The notes: generated by a model not told the origin, from the letters alone. Counted from the first letter of the stretch, positions 1 through 10,672 are shown. The stretch is 40,174 nt of DNA from Anaeromyxobacter sp. PSR-1 (GCF_000964525.1 NZ_BAZG01000023.1:1-40174); one strand, 5' to 3'. Made by a program: numbers and translations.

Positions 1-500
1 CTGGACTGGGACGAGATCCGCGCGCTCCAGGCGGGCGGGTGGAGGTGGGGGGCCACACGGTCACCCACGCGGTGCTGCCGCACCTGCCCGCCGCCCGGGC
101 GCGCCGCGAGATCGCGGGGTGCCGGGACGCGCTGGCGGAGCGGCTGGGCCGGCCGCCGCGCGCGTTCGCCTACCCGAACGGCTACCACACGCCGGCGGTG
201 CGGCGGCTGGTGGCCGAGCTCGGGTTCGACGTGGCGGTGACCACGGAGGACGCGGAGAACGTGCGGGGCGGCGACCCGCTCGCGCTCCGCCGCAAGATGG
301 TCTGGGAGAACACCACGCTCGGCCCGGCCGGCTACAGCCCCGCGCTGGCCGCCTGCAACCTCGAGGGCGTGTTCACCGCGCTCGGGCTCGTGCGTCCCGT
401 GCCGGGCGAGTGGCGCGCGCTGGCCGACGCCGAGGAGGAGCGCGCCCGCCCGGCCGGCCGCTCCCCCGGCCCGCGCGGCTCGCGCGTCGCGGCGGGGTGA
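1..500 (+). CDS. Polysaccharide deacetylase (NodB-type), 5' truncated and apparently frameshifted
   Basis: C-terminal part of a NodB/CE4-type carbohydrate esterase; its 5' end lies outside the window. Bases 1-39 in frame 1 give LDWDEIRALQAGG. From about base 39 the family sequence continues in frame 3 as VEVGGHTVTH, then AYPNGYH and a hydrophobic FDVAVTT segment, to the TGA at 498-500. HTVTH supplies the metal-binding HxxxH of the NodB fold. The frame change fits one G missing from a G run at 37-39, so this is either a sequencing error or a true inactivating mutation. Frame 1 alone would stop at 238-240. The gene lies just upstream of glycosyltransferase and O-antigen ligase genes, which suggests trimming of a surface or exported polysaccharide. 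Confidence 0.8.
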   Translation, partial: GLGRDPRAPGGRVEVGGHTVTHAVLPHLPAARARREIAGCRDALAERLGRPPRAFAYPNGYHTPAVRRLVAELGFDVAVTTEDAENVRGGDPLALRRKMVWENTTLGPAGYSPALAACNLEGVFTALGLVRPVPGEWRALADAEEERARPAGRSPGPRGSRVAAG

Positions 501-580
501 CCGGCGTCGCGCGCGTCGCGCGGGGCGCCGCCCCGTTCAAATGCTCGCCGCCGGGGGCCCCGCGCACCCAGCTTGTCTGC

Positions 581-1759
581 GTGGCGGCGCTCACTGGGCG
601 GGACATCGTCTGCTTCTCGAACGACTGGGATGGGGATCCGCTCTCCAAGACGCACATCATGCGGATCCTGGCCCGGGACAACCGGGTGCTGTGGGTCAAC
701 TCGCTCGGCAACCGCGCCCCGCGCGCGACCACCGCCGACGCCGCGCGCATCTGGAAGAAGCTGCGCGACGCGGCCCGCGGGCTCACCGAGCCGGAGCGCA
801 ACCTGCACGTGCTCGCGCCGCTGTACGTCCCGGCCTACGGGCTCGCCGCGGTGCGCCGCCTGAACCGCGCGCTGCTGCGGCTCCAGGTGCGCGCCGCCAT
901 GCAGCGGCTGGGGTTCGGCCGGCCCATCTCCTGGAGCTTCCTGCCCAGCGCCGCCGCGGTGGCGGGCACGCTGGGCGAGGCGCTGGTGGTCTACCACGTG
1001 GTGGACGAGTTCTCGGCCTTCAGCGACGCGAGCGCGCACGTGGCCGAGCTGGAGGCGCGGCTGCTCCGGCGGGCCGACCTGGTGATCGCGTCGTCGGAGC
1101 GGCTGCTGGCGGCGAAGCGGCTGATCAACCCGCGGGCGGTGCTGGTCCGCCACGGCGTGGACCACGCGCACTTCGCCCGCGCGCTCGACCCGTCGCTGCC
1201 GGTGCCGGCGCCGCTCGCCGCGCTGCCCCGGCCGGTGATCGGGTTCTTCGGGCTGGTGGCCGACTGGATCGACCTGCCGCTGGTGCGCCAGGTGGCGGAC
1301 GCGTACCCGCAGGCGTCGGTGGTGCTGCTCGGCAAGGTGATCACCTCCACCGCGCCGCTCGACGGCGCCCGCAACGTCCACCTCCTCGGCCGCCGCCCGT
1401 ACCAGGAGCTGCCGGCCTGGTGCCGCGGCTTCGACGTCGCCATCACCCCGTTCCGCCGCAACGAGCTGGCGCTGGCGGCGAACCCGCTGAAGGCGCGCGA
1501 GTACGTCGCGGCCGGCCTGCCCAACGTCTGCACCGACCTGCCCGAGCTGCGGCAGGTGCCGGGCTGCACGGTGACCCGCACGCCGGAGGAGTTCGTGGCC
1601 GCGGTGGGCCGCGCGCTCCGCGCGGGCGGGCCGGACCCGGCGCGCTCGGCGCTGGTCCGGGCCGAGGGCTGGGAGGCGAAGGTGGACGAGCTGCGGGCGC
1701 ACGTGGAGGCGGCCGAGCGCGGCGCGGTGCCCGCGCGCATCCAGGCGGTTCCGGGCTAG
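581..1759 (+). CDS. Glycosyltransferase, GT-B fold (TuaH/GT4-like)
   Basis: About 392 residues. The N-terminus (GRDIVCFSNDWDGDP) and the acceptor-domain pattern resemble TuaH-like glycosyltransferases of polysaccharide loci. Residues 160-200 carry DLVIASSERL followed by VRHGVDH, the usual end of the N-terminal Rossmann domain. The second domain begins near PVIGFFGLVADW and has the sugar-nucleotide region at about 290-325 (NPLKAREYVAAGLP). I chose the GTG at 581 because residues upstream are low-complexity Ala/Pro/Arg and coding similarity begins at GRDIV; no clear Shine-Dalgarno decides it. It probably adds a sugar to a lipid-linked polysaccharide precursor on the cytoplasmic side of the inner membrane. 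Donor and acceptor cannot be told from sequence. Confidence 0.85.
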   Translation: MAALTGRDIVCFSNDWDGDPLSKTHIMRILARDNRVLWVNSLGNRAPRATTADAARIWKKLRDAARGLTEPERNLHVLAPLYVPAYGLAAVRRLNRALLRLQVRAAMQRLGFGRPISWSFLPSAAAVAGTLGEALVVYHVVDEFSAFSDASAHVAELEARLLRRADLVIASSERLLAAKRLINPRAVLVRHGVDHAHFARALDPSLPVPAPLAALPRPVIGFFGLVADWIDLPLVRQVADAYPQASVVLLGKVITSTAPLDGARNVHLLGRRPYQELPAWCRGFDVAITPFRRNELALAANPLKAREYVAAGLPNVCTDLPELRQVPGCTVTRTPEEFVAAVGRALRAGGPDPARSALVRAEGWEAKVDELRAHVEAAERGAVPARIQAVPG

Positions 1760-1767
1760 GGGGCGGC

Positions 1768-3066
1768 ATGCGGGCACGGGCGGACGCGGCGGCGCTGGAC
1801 GCGGCGCTCCTGGCGCGGGAGGCGGGGCTGGAGCGCTCGGCCGCGCGGTGGAGCCGGACCGCGCACGCGGCCGCGCTCGGGTTCGTGGCGATGCTGTACT
1901 CGAGCCCGATGTACTGGTGGCCGGAGCTCGAGCGGCTGCGCCTGGGGTTCGTCACGATGGCGCTCTGCGCCGCGGCGGTGGTGGCGCACCGGCTCTCCTC
2001 GGGCGAGCGCATCCGGCTGGGCGGGGGCGGCAGCCTGCTGCTGCTCGCCTACCTCGCGTTCATCCCGCTCTCGCTCGGCTGGACGCTGTCGCGCCCGGAC
2101 ACGCTCCACGCCATCGTGGACGGCACGAAGATGGCGGTGGTCTTCGTCGCCATCCAGAACGCGCTGGACGCGCCCTCGCGCCTGGCGCGCTTCCTGCGCG
2201 TGGCGGCGCTCGCCTCGCTGGGGCCGGCGCTGGGCGGCGTCTGGGTCTGGGCCAACGACGACCACCTGGTGGAGGGCTTCCGCACGCACTGGCGCGGGCT
2301 GTACGGCGATCCGAACCGGCTGGCGATGAGCCTGGTGGCGGTGCTGCCGTTCGCGCTGCTCGGGGCGATGCGCGCCCGCCGGCCGGCGGCGCGGGTGCTG
2401 TTCGCGGGCGTGGTGGCGGCGCAGGTCGCGGCCATCGTGCTCACGCACTCGCGCTCGGGCGCGGTGGCCGCGGCGCTGGCCGCGCTCCTGTTCCTCCTGC
2501 GCGGCCGCGGCGCGGCGCTCCGGGGGCCGCTGGCGGCCGGGGCGCTGCTCGCGGGCGTGGTCGCGCTCGCGCCGCAGTCGTTCTGGGAGCGGTCGCGCAC
2601 CATCGCCGACTACCGCGACGACGCCTCCGTGGCGGGCCGCGAGCACGCCTGGAAGGTGCTCGGCAACATCGTGGACGAGCGGCCGCTGTCCGGGGTCGGC
2701 GCGGGCGCGTTCCTGGCGAGCTGGGCGCGGTACGCGCCGCTCGAGGCGGGCGGGCGGCGCTACGTCGCCCACAACCTCCTGCTCGAGATCGTGGGCGACC
2801 TCGGGATCCTCGCGTTCCTCCTGTTCGCGGCCTTCGTGGCCTGGCTGCTCTGGCAGACCTGGCGCGCCGGCGACGATCCGCTGGTGGGGGCCGAGGCGCG
2901 GGCGGTGTTCGCCGGGCTCGCCGGGTACCTGGTGTGCGAGATGGCCAACGGCTACTCGCTCTCGTGGTTCCTCTACTTCCTGTTCGCCTGCGCGGTCGCA
3001 GCCGTCCGCCTGGCCCGCGTGCGCGCCGCGGCCGGGGAGCGGCCGTCGCCGGCGCCGGCCTGGTGA
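1768..3066 (+). CDS. O-antigen ligase/polymerase family membrane protein (Wzy_C)
   Basis: 432 residues, mostly hydrophobic, with about ten predicted membrane segments. The Wzy_C hallmark is visible: a periplasmic stretch after LTHSRSG (residue about 225), then a loop with GREHAWKVLGNI and GVGAGAF, and AHNLLLEIVGDLG near residue 335. The His in HNLLLE and the Arg in HSRSG match residues conserved across WaaL/Wzy/PglL families. The ATG at 1768 lies 8 bases after the previous stop, so the two genes are probably co-transcribed. It likely joins polysaccharide repeat units or transfers a glycan to an acceptor in the periplasm. Ligase, polymerase and O-glycosylation roles cannot be separated by sequence here. 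Confidence 0.86.
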   Translation: MRARADAAALDAALLAREAGLERSAARWSRTAHAAALGFVAMLYSSPMYWWPELERLRLGFVTMALCAAAVVAHRLSSGERIRLGGGGSLLLLAYLAFIPLSLGWTLSRPDTLHAIVDGTKMAVVFVAIQNALDAPSRLARFLRVAALASLGPALGGVWVWANDDHLVEGFRTHWRGLYGDPNRLAMSLVAVLPFALLGAMRARRPAARVLFAGVVAAQVAAIVLTHSRSGAVAAALAALLFLLRGRGAALRGPLAAGALLAGVVALAPQSFWERSRTIADYRDDASVAGREHAWKVLGNIVDERPLSGVGAGAFLASWARYAPLEAGGRRYVAHNLLLEIVGDLGILAFLLFAAFVAWLLWQTWRAGDDPLVGAEARAVFAGLAGYLVCEMANGYSLSWFLYFLFACAVAAVRLARVRAAAGERPSPAPAW

Positions 3067-3070
3067 CGCC

Positions 3071-4213
3071 GTGCCCGGGCCGCGGCGGATCCTGATCTTC
3101 CAGAACCGCTTCCGCATCGGCGGCCAGGAGCGGCAGACGGTCCTGAACGTCCGGTCGATGGACCGCGCGCGCTTCGAGCCGGTGGTGGCGGTGCTGCACC
3201 TCGACGGCGACCACCTGCAGGACCTGGAGGTCGCGGGCGTGCGGCCGGTGGTCTTCGACGTCGGCGGGCGCATGATCCGCCCCAACACCGCCTGGCAGCT
3301 CGCGCGCATCGTGCGCTTCGTCCGCGCCGAGCGGATCGCGGTGATCCACGCGCAGGACGTCTACACCAACGTGCTCGGGGCCCTCGCGGCGCGCCTGGCG
3401 CGGGTCCCGATGATCGTCACGCGGGTGGACCTGGGGCACCACCTCGAGGGCTACCGCCGCCCGCTGCTGCAGGCGGCCTCGCGCGTGGCCGACCGGGTGC
3501 TGGTGAACGCGCTCTGCATCCGGGACCTCGCGGTGCGCGAGGGGGTGGAGGCCGACCGGGTCGCGGTGGTGCGCAACGGGGTGGACCTGGAGGAGCTGGA
3601 CCGGGAGGCGCGGCGCGCGCCGGAGCACCCGGCGCCGGAGCCCGGCGCGGTGGTGTGCATCGCGAACATGCACCATCCGGTGAAGGGGCAGTCCGACCTG
3701 CTGATGGCGATGCGCGAGGTGCTGCGCGCCCGGCCGGACGCGCGCCTGGTGCTGGTGGGCGAGGGCGTGCGGCGGCCCCTGCTGGAGCGCCTGGCGCGCC
3801 GCCTCGGCATCGCGGACCGGTGCCACTTCCTCGGCCACCGGCTGGACGCGCCGGCGCTGCTCGCGCGCGCGGTGGCCGGCGTGTCGGCGAGCTACGCGGA
3901 GGGGATCTCCAACGCGATCCTCGAGAGCATGGCCATGCGGCTCCCGGTGGTGGCGACCCGCGTCGGCGGCACGCCGGAGGTGGTGCGCGAGGGGCAGAAC
4001 GGCTTCCTCGTGCCGCCCGGGGCGCCGGCCGCGCTGGCGCGCCGGCTCCTCGACCTGCTGCGCGACCCGGCGCTGCGGCGCCGCATGGGCGAGCGGGGCC
4101 GGCGCATCGTGGAGGAGGAGTTCGGGCTCGCGCAGATGCGCCTCTCCTACGACGCGCTCTACCACGACCTGACAGAGGACCCGACGCCGCGCATCGTGGC
4201 CGGGGTGGGGTGA
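3071..4213 (+). CDS. Glycosyltransferase family 4
   Basis: 380 residues, a complete GT-B protein. The N-terminal domain opens with [16 protein letters not shown], where the glycine-rich loop contacts the nucleotide sugar. The C-terminal domain has the retaining GT4 signature near residues 275-305, with [12 protein letters not shown] containing the EX7E pair, followed by [12 protein letters not shown]. The GTG start at 3071 is 4 bases after the stop of the O-antigen ligase gene, so translational coupling is likely. It is the last gene of the polysaccharide block and converges on sdhB with only 9 bases between the stop codons. Substrates are unknown. Confidence 0.9.
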   Translation: MPGPRRILIFQNRFRIGGQERQTVLNVRSMDRARFEPVVAVLHLDGDHLQDLEVAGVRPVVFDVGGRMIRPNTAWQLARIVRFVRAERIAVIHAQDVYTNVLGALAARLARVPMIVTRVDLGHHLEGYRRPLLQAASRVADRVLVNALCIRDLAVREGVEADRVAVVRNGVDLEELDREARRAPEHPAPEPGAVVCIANMHHPVKGQSDLLMAMREVLRARPDARLVLVGEGVRRPLLERLARRLGIADRCHFLGHRLDAPALLARAVAGVSASYAEGISNAILESMAMRLPVVATRVGGTPEVVREGQNGFLVPPGAPAALARRLLDLLRDPALRRRMGERGRRIVEEEFGLAQMRLSYDALYHDLTEDPTPRIVAGVG

Positions 4214-4231
4214 GCGCCGGGCTCAGCGCTC
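4212..4231. terminator. Possible bidirectional hairpin between convergent genes
   Basis: GAGCGC at 4212-4217 and GCGCTC at 4226-4231 form a perfect 6-bp stem with an 8-base loop. It overlaps the stop codons of the converging glycosyltransferase and sdhB genes. There is no U-tract. The call rests on position and pairing only. Confidence 0.3.
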
Positions 4232-5080
4232 GGCCGGCTCCTCGGCGGGATCGGCGGTCTCGCGCGCGCCGGGCGGCTGCGCCTCGTAGCGGCGCATCGG
4301 CGAGGTGACCGGCAGGACGGTGAGCGGCTCGCCCGCGGCGCGGGAGAAGGCCGCGCGCAGGAAGTCGCGGTTCATCCGCGCGATCACCTCGAGCTGGATC
4401 CCGGCCGGGCAGACGGCGGCGCACTCGCCGATCGAGGTGCAGTGGCCGAAGCCCTCGGCGCGCGCCTGCTCCGTCATGGAGCGCACGCGGAGCGGGCGCT
4501 CGGGCTGGCCCTGGGGCAGCAGCGACAGGTGCGTGATCTTGGCCCCGGTGAACAGCGCGGCCGAGGCGTTCGGGCAGGCCGCGACGCAGGCGCCGCAGCC
4601 GATGCACGCGGCGGCCTCCATGGCGCGGTCGGCGTCGGTCTTCGGGACGGGCAGGGCGTTCGCGTCCGGGGCGCCGCCGGTCCGCACCGAGACGTAGCCG
4701 CCGGCGGCGACGATCCGGTCGAGCGCGCCCCGGTCCACCACCAGGTCCCGGAGCACCGGGAACGCGGCGGCGCGCCAGGGCTCCAGCCGCAGGACGTCGC
4801 CGTCGTGGAAGTGGCGCATGTGCGTCTGGCAGATGGTCGCGTTCCGGAGCGGCCCGTGCGCCTCGCCGTTCACCAGGAACCCGCAGGTGCCGCAGATCCC
4901 CTCGCGGCAGTCGGAGTCGAAGGCCACCGGCATCTCGCCGCGCCGCACCAGCGCCTGGTTGAGCACGTCGAGCATCTCCAGGAACGACATGTGCTCGTTG
5001 ACGTCGCCGACCTCGTACCGCACGAAGCGGCCGTCCGCCCACGGGTCCCGCTGCCGCCAGATCTCGAGGACGATGCGCAC
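4223..5080 (-). CDS. sdhB: Succinate dehydrogenase/fumarate reductase iron-sulfur subunit
   Basis: 285 residues. It carries electrons between the flavoprotein and the membrane cytochrome b. All three clusters are visible. The [2Fe-2S] ligands are C58, C63, C66 and C84 (DCREGICGTC). The [4Fe-4S] ligands are C159, C162 and C165 with C224. The [3Fe-4S] ligands are C169, C214 and C220. Translation starts at a GTG (complement of 5078-5080), 7 bases after the sdhA stop, so the genes form an operon in the order C-A-B. That order and the subunit sizes match the Bacillus/Geobacter type, in which one enzyme can act as succinate dehydrogenase or fumarate reductase. The direction used here is not decidable from sequence. 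Confidence 0.95.
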   Translation of the reverse strand: MRIVLEIWRQRDPWADGRFVRYEVGDVNEHMSFLEMLDVLNQALVRRGEMPVAFDSDCREGICGTCGFLVNGEAHGPLRNATICQTHMRHFHDGDVLRLEPWRAAAFPVLRDLVVDRGALDRIVAAGGYVSVRTGGAPDANALPVPKTDADRAMEAAACIGCGACVAACPNASAALFTGAKITHLSLLPQGQPERPLRVRSMTEQARAEGFGHCTSIGECAAVCPAGIQLEVIARMNRDFLRAAFSRAAGEPLTVLPVTSPMRRYEAQPPGARETADPAEEPAER

Positions 5081-5087
5081 GCGCCCC

Positions 5088-6998
<1,911 letters not shown>

Positions 6999-7004
6999 GC
7001 GCGC

Positions 7005-7703
7005 CTACCTCACCACGCCCACGACGACGGCGAGCGGGATGGCGGTGAAGCCGATCGCGAGGAGCCACGCCACCGTCACCGCGAAGCGCTGCAGGCCGGG
7101 CAGGCTCCGCCGCGTGGCCAGGCCGAGCGACTGGAACAGCGACCACATGCCGTGCCAGAGGTGGAACCCGAGCGCGATCATCGCGACGACGTAGATCGCG
7201 ACGCCCAGCCCGCGGCCGAAGGTGGCGAGGACGTTGTGGTAGACCTGCCCCGGGCGGAAGTCCGGGTTCACCACGCCGAGCGTCAGGTCGAGCAGGTGGT
7301 ACACGACGAAGCCGAGGATGAGGAGGCCGCTCCAGATCATCCCGCGCGCCGCCGGCGTGGAGGCCACCGGCCGGTAGGTGGCGTAGTCCACCGGCCGCGC
7401 CTCGCGCCGCAGCACCGAGAGCTGGAGGCCCGCCGCGACGTGCACCAGGAACGCGAGGAGCAGCACCGCGCGCACCGACCAGAGCAGCGTGGGCGAGATC
7501 CGGAGCAGCTCCGCGTAGCGGTCGAGCTTCGCCGCCCCCTGGAACACCTGCAGGTTGCCGAGCAGGTGCCCGACCACGTACGCGAACAGCACCAGGCCGG
7601 TCACCGCCATCAGCGCCTTCTTGCCGATGGGGGAGCTCCACAGCGCCGCGGCGCGCGAGGGCCGCGGCACCGGGCGGGCGATGGGTCTGGATCCGGCGGC
7701 CAC
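7005..7703 (-). CDS. sdhC: Succinate dehydrogenase cytochrome b subunit (SdhC, b558 type)
   Basis: About 232 residues with five membrane helices, the diheme single-subunit anchor of Bacillus/Wolinella/Geobacter-type enzymes. It begins near SSPIGKKALMAVTG, and family His residues are visible in VGHLLGN, LVHVAAG, VYHLLD and FHLWHG, consistent with two b hemes. It passes electrons between the quinone pool and SdhB. The start is uncertain: I prefer the GTG at 7703, but a TTG at 7748 would add 15 residues of no evident function, and neither has a good ribosome site. It is the first gene of sdhCAB, downstream of a response-regulator gene on the same strand. Confidence 0.92.
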   Translation of the reverse strand: MAAGSRPIARPVPRPSRAAALWSSPIGKKALMAVTGLVLFAYVVGHLLGNLQVFQGAAKLDRYAELLRISPTLLWSVRAVLLLAFLVHVAAGLQLSVLRREARPVDYATYRPVASTPAARGMIWSGLLILGFVVYHLLDLTLGVVNPDFRPGQVYHNVLATFGRGLGVAIYVVAMIALGFHLWHGMWSLFQSLGLATRRSLPGLQRFAVTVAWLLAIGFTAIPLAVVVGVVR

Positions 7704-7756
7704 GCGCTCAGACGGTGGGACCGGGTGCGCGGGGAGGCGACCACCCAACGGGATGG

Positions 7757-7781
7757 CCGCGGCCGGGCTCCGCCGCCGCGG
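7757..7781 (-). terminator. Hairpin between response regulator and sdhC
   Basis: CCGCGGC (7757-7763) and GCCGCGG (7775-7781) pair perfectly around an 11-base loop, just after the response-regulator stop and before sdhC. It may end the sensor transcript. It has no U-tract, and GC-rich palindromes are common at this base composition. Confidence 0.3.
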
Positions 7782-7799
7782 CGTGCGGGTGAGCGGGCG

Positions 7800-8195
7800 T
7801 CAGTGCAGCGAGCGCGTGGGCGCGCCGCCCTCGTCCCCGCCGGCGAGCTGGCGCTCGACGGTGTAGAGCACGTCGTCGAGGTCGAACGGCTTGGCCAGCC
7901 AGTCCTCGGCGCCGATCTCCTCCGCGCGCAGCCGGGCGTTCTCGGCGGCGGTGACCACCACGATCGGGCAGGCGCGGCCGTAGCGGGCGCGGAACTCGCG
8001 GGCGAACTCCCACCCGTTCATGACCGGCATGCGCATGTCGAGCAGGATGACGCCGGGCATCTCCTCGGCCACCGCCGCCAGCGCGGCCCGGCCGTCGGGG
8101 GCGGTGCGCACCCGGTGACCCGCGTCTGCGAGGACCATCTCGAGGAGGGACGACAGGTCCTGATCGTCCTCCACCACCAGCACGCTGCGCCTCAC
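7800..8195 (-). CDS. Single-domain response regulator (CheY-like receiver)
   Basis: 131 residues and only a receiver domain, with no DNA-binding output. Acidic residues D10/D11 (VEDD), phospho-acceptor D53 in LLDMRMP, T82 in VVVTAAE and K102 in LAKPF are all present, so phosphorylation should be functional. It starts with a GTG whose last bases form the stop of the kinase gene (4-bp GTGA overlap), so the two are co-translated. The partner is almost certainly the kinase just upstream. Lacking an effector domain, it must signal by protein contact or by feeding a phosphorelay. Its target is unknown. Confidence 0.93.
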   Translation of the reverse strand: MRRSVLVVEDDQDLSSLLEMVLADAGHRVRTAPDGRAALAAVAEEMPGVILLDMRMPVMNGWEFAREFRARYGRACPIVVVTAAENARLRAEEIGAEDWLAKPFDLDDVLYTVERQLAGGDEGGAPTRSLH

Positions 8196-9547
8196 GAGGC
8201 CTCCTGCGCCGCGAGCGGCAGGCTGAAGTGGAACGTGGAGCCCTGGCCGGGGACGCTCTCGAACCACATCCGGCCGCCGTGGCGGGTGACGATCTCGCGG
8301 CTCATGTCGAGCCCCAGGCCCAGGCCGCCGTAGTCCTGGTCGGTGCCGGCGTGGGCGCGGTAGTAGCGCTCGAAGATGCGCGGCTGGCGCTCGGGCGGGA
8401 TCCCCAGGCCGTGGTCGGCCACCGAGACCACCACCTCGCCGTCCTGCGTCTCCACCCGCACGTGCACCGGCCCGCCCGCGGGCGAGAACCGGATGGCGTT
8501 GTCGAGCAGGCTGGTGAGCACGCGCAGGATCCGCTCGCGGTCGGCGTGGACCACCGCCGGCGCGGGCGCCTCCGCCTCGAGCGCGTGGCCCGGCGTGGAC
8601 GGGCGCGCCTCCTCGATGGCCTCGGCGACGAGCGACGACACGTCGAAGGTGTCGCGGCGCCCCTCGCCGGGCTGCAGGCGCAGGCGCGAGGTGTCGAGCA
8701 GGTGCTGCACGAGGCGGTTGAGGCGGTCCACCTGGCGCTGGATCACCGTCAGCCCCGGATCCCCCGGCGCGCGCTTCTGCATGAGCTGCGCGTAGGCCTT
8801 CACCACCGCGAGCGGCGTCTTGAACTCGTGCGCGGCGGTCGCGAGGAACTCCTCGCGCATCTCGTCGAGCCGCCGGGCGGCGGTGACGTCGCGCAGCACC
8901 GCCACCGCCAGCCGGCGGTGCCCGGCGCCCTCCACCGGCGCGGCCGAGACGCTGAAGTACACGTCGGTGCCGTCGGCCCGCCGCGCCATCGCGTCGTAGG
9001 CCTTGATGCGCTCGCCGGCGAGCGCCCGCACCGCCGCGTAGCGGTCGTAGGGCACGGGGGTGCCGTCCAGGTACCGGAGGTCGAAGCGCCGTCCCCAGTC
9101 GCGGAGCGGGACGAGCAGGTCCTCCTTCGCGGCGACTCCGAGCAGCTCGACGGCCGCGCGGTTGGTCTCGACGATGCGACCCTCCTCGTCCACCAGGAGC
9201 ACCGCGTCCACCATGCTGTCCACGGTCGCGCGCACCTCGGCGCCGAGCGTGCGCAGCCCCAGGTCGCCGCGCCGGATCAGCTCGAGCAGCAGCGCGGAGG
9301 TGACCACCACGAAGAACGCGCCCTTGACGGTCTGCGCGCGGGCGCGCAGCACCGGATCCGGCACGAGGTGGACCAGCAGCGCGTCGGAGAACGCGATCCA
9401 GAGCAGGCTGACGAGGGCGTAGGCCGCCACGATGCGGCCCGGCGACCAGGCGGTCCGGCCGCGCCACCACCGCGAGCCGTGCGCCGGCGCCGTGCCCGCC
9501 GGGGAGGCGAGGGGCCTCTCCCCACCGGCCTGGGTCCCGATCCGCAC
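8192..9547 (-). CDS. Membrane-bound PAS-domain sensor histidine kinase
   Basis: 451 residues. Two hydrophobic helices lie at about 38-59 and 76-91 with a very short periplasmic loop, then a PAS domain at about 105-225. A HisKA domain follows with the phospho-accepting His240 (ATAAHEFKTPL), then the HATPase domain with N-box LLDN (347-350), G1 DHGLGIP (378-384) and G2 GGLGLGL (407-413). All catalytic boxes look intact. The short periplasmic loop suggests that sensing is through the PAS domain or membrane rather than an external ligand. It starts at a GTG preceded by a promoter that leaves no leader. It overlaps its response regulator by 4 bp. The stimulus cannot be read from sequence. Confidence 0.93.
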   Translation of the reverse strand: MRIGTQAGGERPLASPAGTAPAHGSRWWRGRTAWSPGRIVAAYALVSLLWIAFSDALLVHLVPDPVLRARAQTVKGAFFVVVTSALLLELIRRGDLGLRTLGAEVRATVDSMVDAVLLVDEEGRIVETNRAAVELLGVAAKEDLLVPLRDWGRRFDLRYLDGTPVPYDRYAAVRALAGERIKAYDAMARRADGTDVYFSVSAAPVEGAGHRRLAVAVLRDVTAARRLDEMREEFLATAAHEFKTPLAVVKAYAQLMQKRAPGDPGLTVIQRQVDRLNRLVQHLLDTSRLRLQPGEGRRDTFDVSSLVAEAIEEARPSTPGHALEAEAPAPAVVHADRERILRVLTSLLDNAIRFSPAGGPVHVRVETQDGEVVVSVADHGLGIPPERQPRIFERYYRAHAGTDQDYGGLGLGLDMSREIVTRHGGRMWFESVPGQGSTFHFSLPLAAQEAS

Positions 9548-9553
9548 GAGCCC

Positions 9554-9582
9554 TGTCTAGCGGGAGATCCCGAGAAAGTCAC
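9554..9582 (-). promoter_or_regulatory. Promoter of the histidine kinase gene (leaderless type)
   Basis: On the minus strand GTGACT (complement of 9577-9582), a 17-base spacer and TAGACA (complement of 9554-9559) precede the GTG start by 6 bases. Transcription would begin at or next to the start codon. There is no Shine-Dalgarno. Confidence 0.6.
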
Positions 9583-9605
9583 CCGCCTGGGAGGGGTTCG
9601 GGTCT

Positions 9606-10637
9606 TCACGTTGGGTCAAAGAGCCCCAGCTGTCCCCCGGTGCCGGGACGCCGGAATGGGGACGGCCCGTCGAGCCCCGGCTCGGGGCGGTCCAGCCCGA
9701 GGCGGGAGGCGTGGCGCGCGAACACCTGCGCGACGAGCGCCGCGTAGGCCCCGGTGCCGCGGCGGCGGGTGGAGAAGGCCCCGTCGTACGCGCGGCCCTC
9801 GCGCGTCTCGCGCACCAGGTGCATCACGCGCGCGGCGGCCTCGGGGAGCGCCGCCCGCAGCCGCTGCTCGAAGACCGGCGCCACCGATCCGGGGAGGCGC
9901 AGCAGCACCCACGCGGCGCGCTCGGCGCCAGCCTCCCGCGCCGCCGCCAGGACCCTGGGGACCTGGTCGTCGAGCCCGGGGATCGCCGGGGCCACCAGGA
10001 CGCCGGGCGAGAGCCCCGCGCGCGCGAGCCGCTCGATGAGGCGCAGCCGCCGCGCGGGGGAGGGCGCCCACGGCTCCAGCGCGCGCGCCAGCGCCGGGTC
10101 CAGGAACGGCAGGCTCACCGAGACGAGCACGCGCGAGGACCGCGCCAGCTCCTGGAGCAGGTCGAGATCGCGCTCCAGCAGCGCCGACTTGGTGACCACG
10201 CGGATCGGGTTCCGGTACGCGGCGCACACCTCCAGGCAGCCGCGCGTGAGCCGCAGCTCCGCCTCGATCGGCTGCCACGCGTCGGTCCCGCCGGAGAACG
10301 CCACCTCCTCGCCCTTCCAGCCGGGCCGGTCGAACGCGGCGCGGAGCAGCTCCGGCGCGCGCCGCTTCACCACGATGCGCGTGTCGAAGTCGGTGCCCGC
10401 GCCCATGCCCAGGTACTCGTGCGTCGGCCGCGCGTAGCAGTACGCGCACGCGTGCATGCACCCGCGGTACGGGTTCACGCTCCAGCGGAACGGGATGTCC
10501 GGGCTGTCGTTGCGGGAGAGGACGTCGCGGGTGGCGTCCTCGAGCAGCGTGATCCGGGCCGGCGGCGGGCCGTCGTCCCACTCGATCTCGGCGGCGGCCC
10601 ACGGGTTGGGCGGGTTCCAGGCGGCGCGAGGCTTCAT
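9606..10637 (-). CDS. Radical SAM protein, spore photoproduct lyase-like (PA0069 family)
   Basis: 343 residues. The radical SAM [4Fe-4S] motif CX3CX2C is at C60, C64 and C67 (CMHACAYC), preceded by SVNPYRGC, which is typical of the PA0069/Rv2578c-like family annotated as SPL-like radical SAM proteins. SAM-binding features follow (FSGGTDAWQP, then VVTKS). The ATG at 10637 is chosen over upstream codons because family similarity starts at about residue 5 and a good promoter places the transcript start right at it. No partner gene is evident: upstream is a divergent sulfur operon, downstream a sensor kinase. The substrate of this family is not established. Confidence 0.9.
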   Translation of the reverse strand: MKPRAAWNPPNPWAAAEIEWDDGPPPARITLLEDATRDVLSRNDSPDIPFRWSVNPYRGCMHACAYCYARPTHEYLGMGAGTDFDTRIVVKRRAPELLRAAFDRPGWKGEEVAFSGGTDAWQPIEAELRLTRGCLEVCAAYRNPIRVVTKSALLERDLDLLQELARSSRVLVSVSLPFLDPALARALEPWAPSPARRLRLIERLARAGLSPGVLVAPAIPGLDDQVPRVLAAAREAGAERAAWVLLRLPGSVAPVFEQRLRAALPEAAARVMHLVRETREGRAYDGAFSTRRRGTGAYAALVAQVFARHASRLGLDRPEPGLDGPSPFRRPGTGGQLGLFDPT

Positions 10638-10643
10638 CCCGGA

Positions 10644-10672
10644 TGCGTACCGGAACGGACGTTCAGGCTCAA
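10644..10672 (-). promoter_or_regulatory. Promoter of the radical SAM gene (leaderless type)
   Basis: On the minus strand TTGAGC (complement of 10667-10672), a 17-base spacer and TACGCA (complement of 10644-10649) are followed after 6 bases by the ATG. This predicts a leaderless mRNA. It sits in the 216-base divergent gap with the sulfur operon. Confidence 0.65.
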
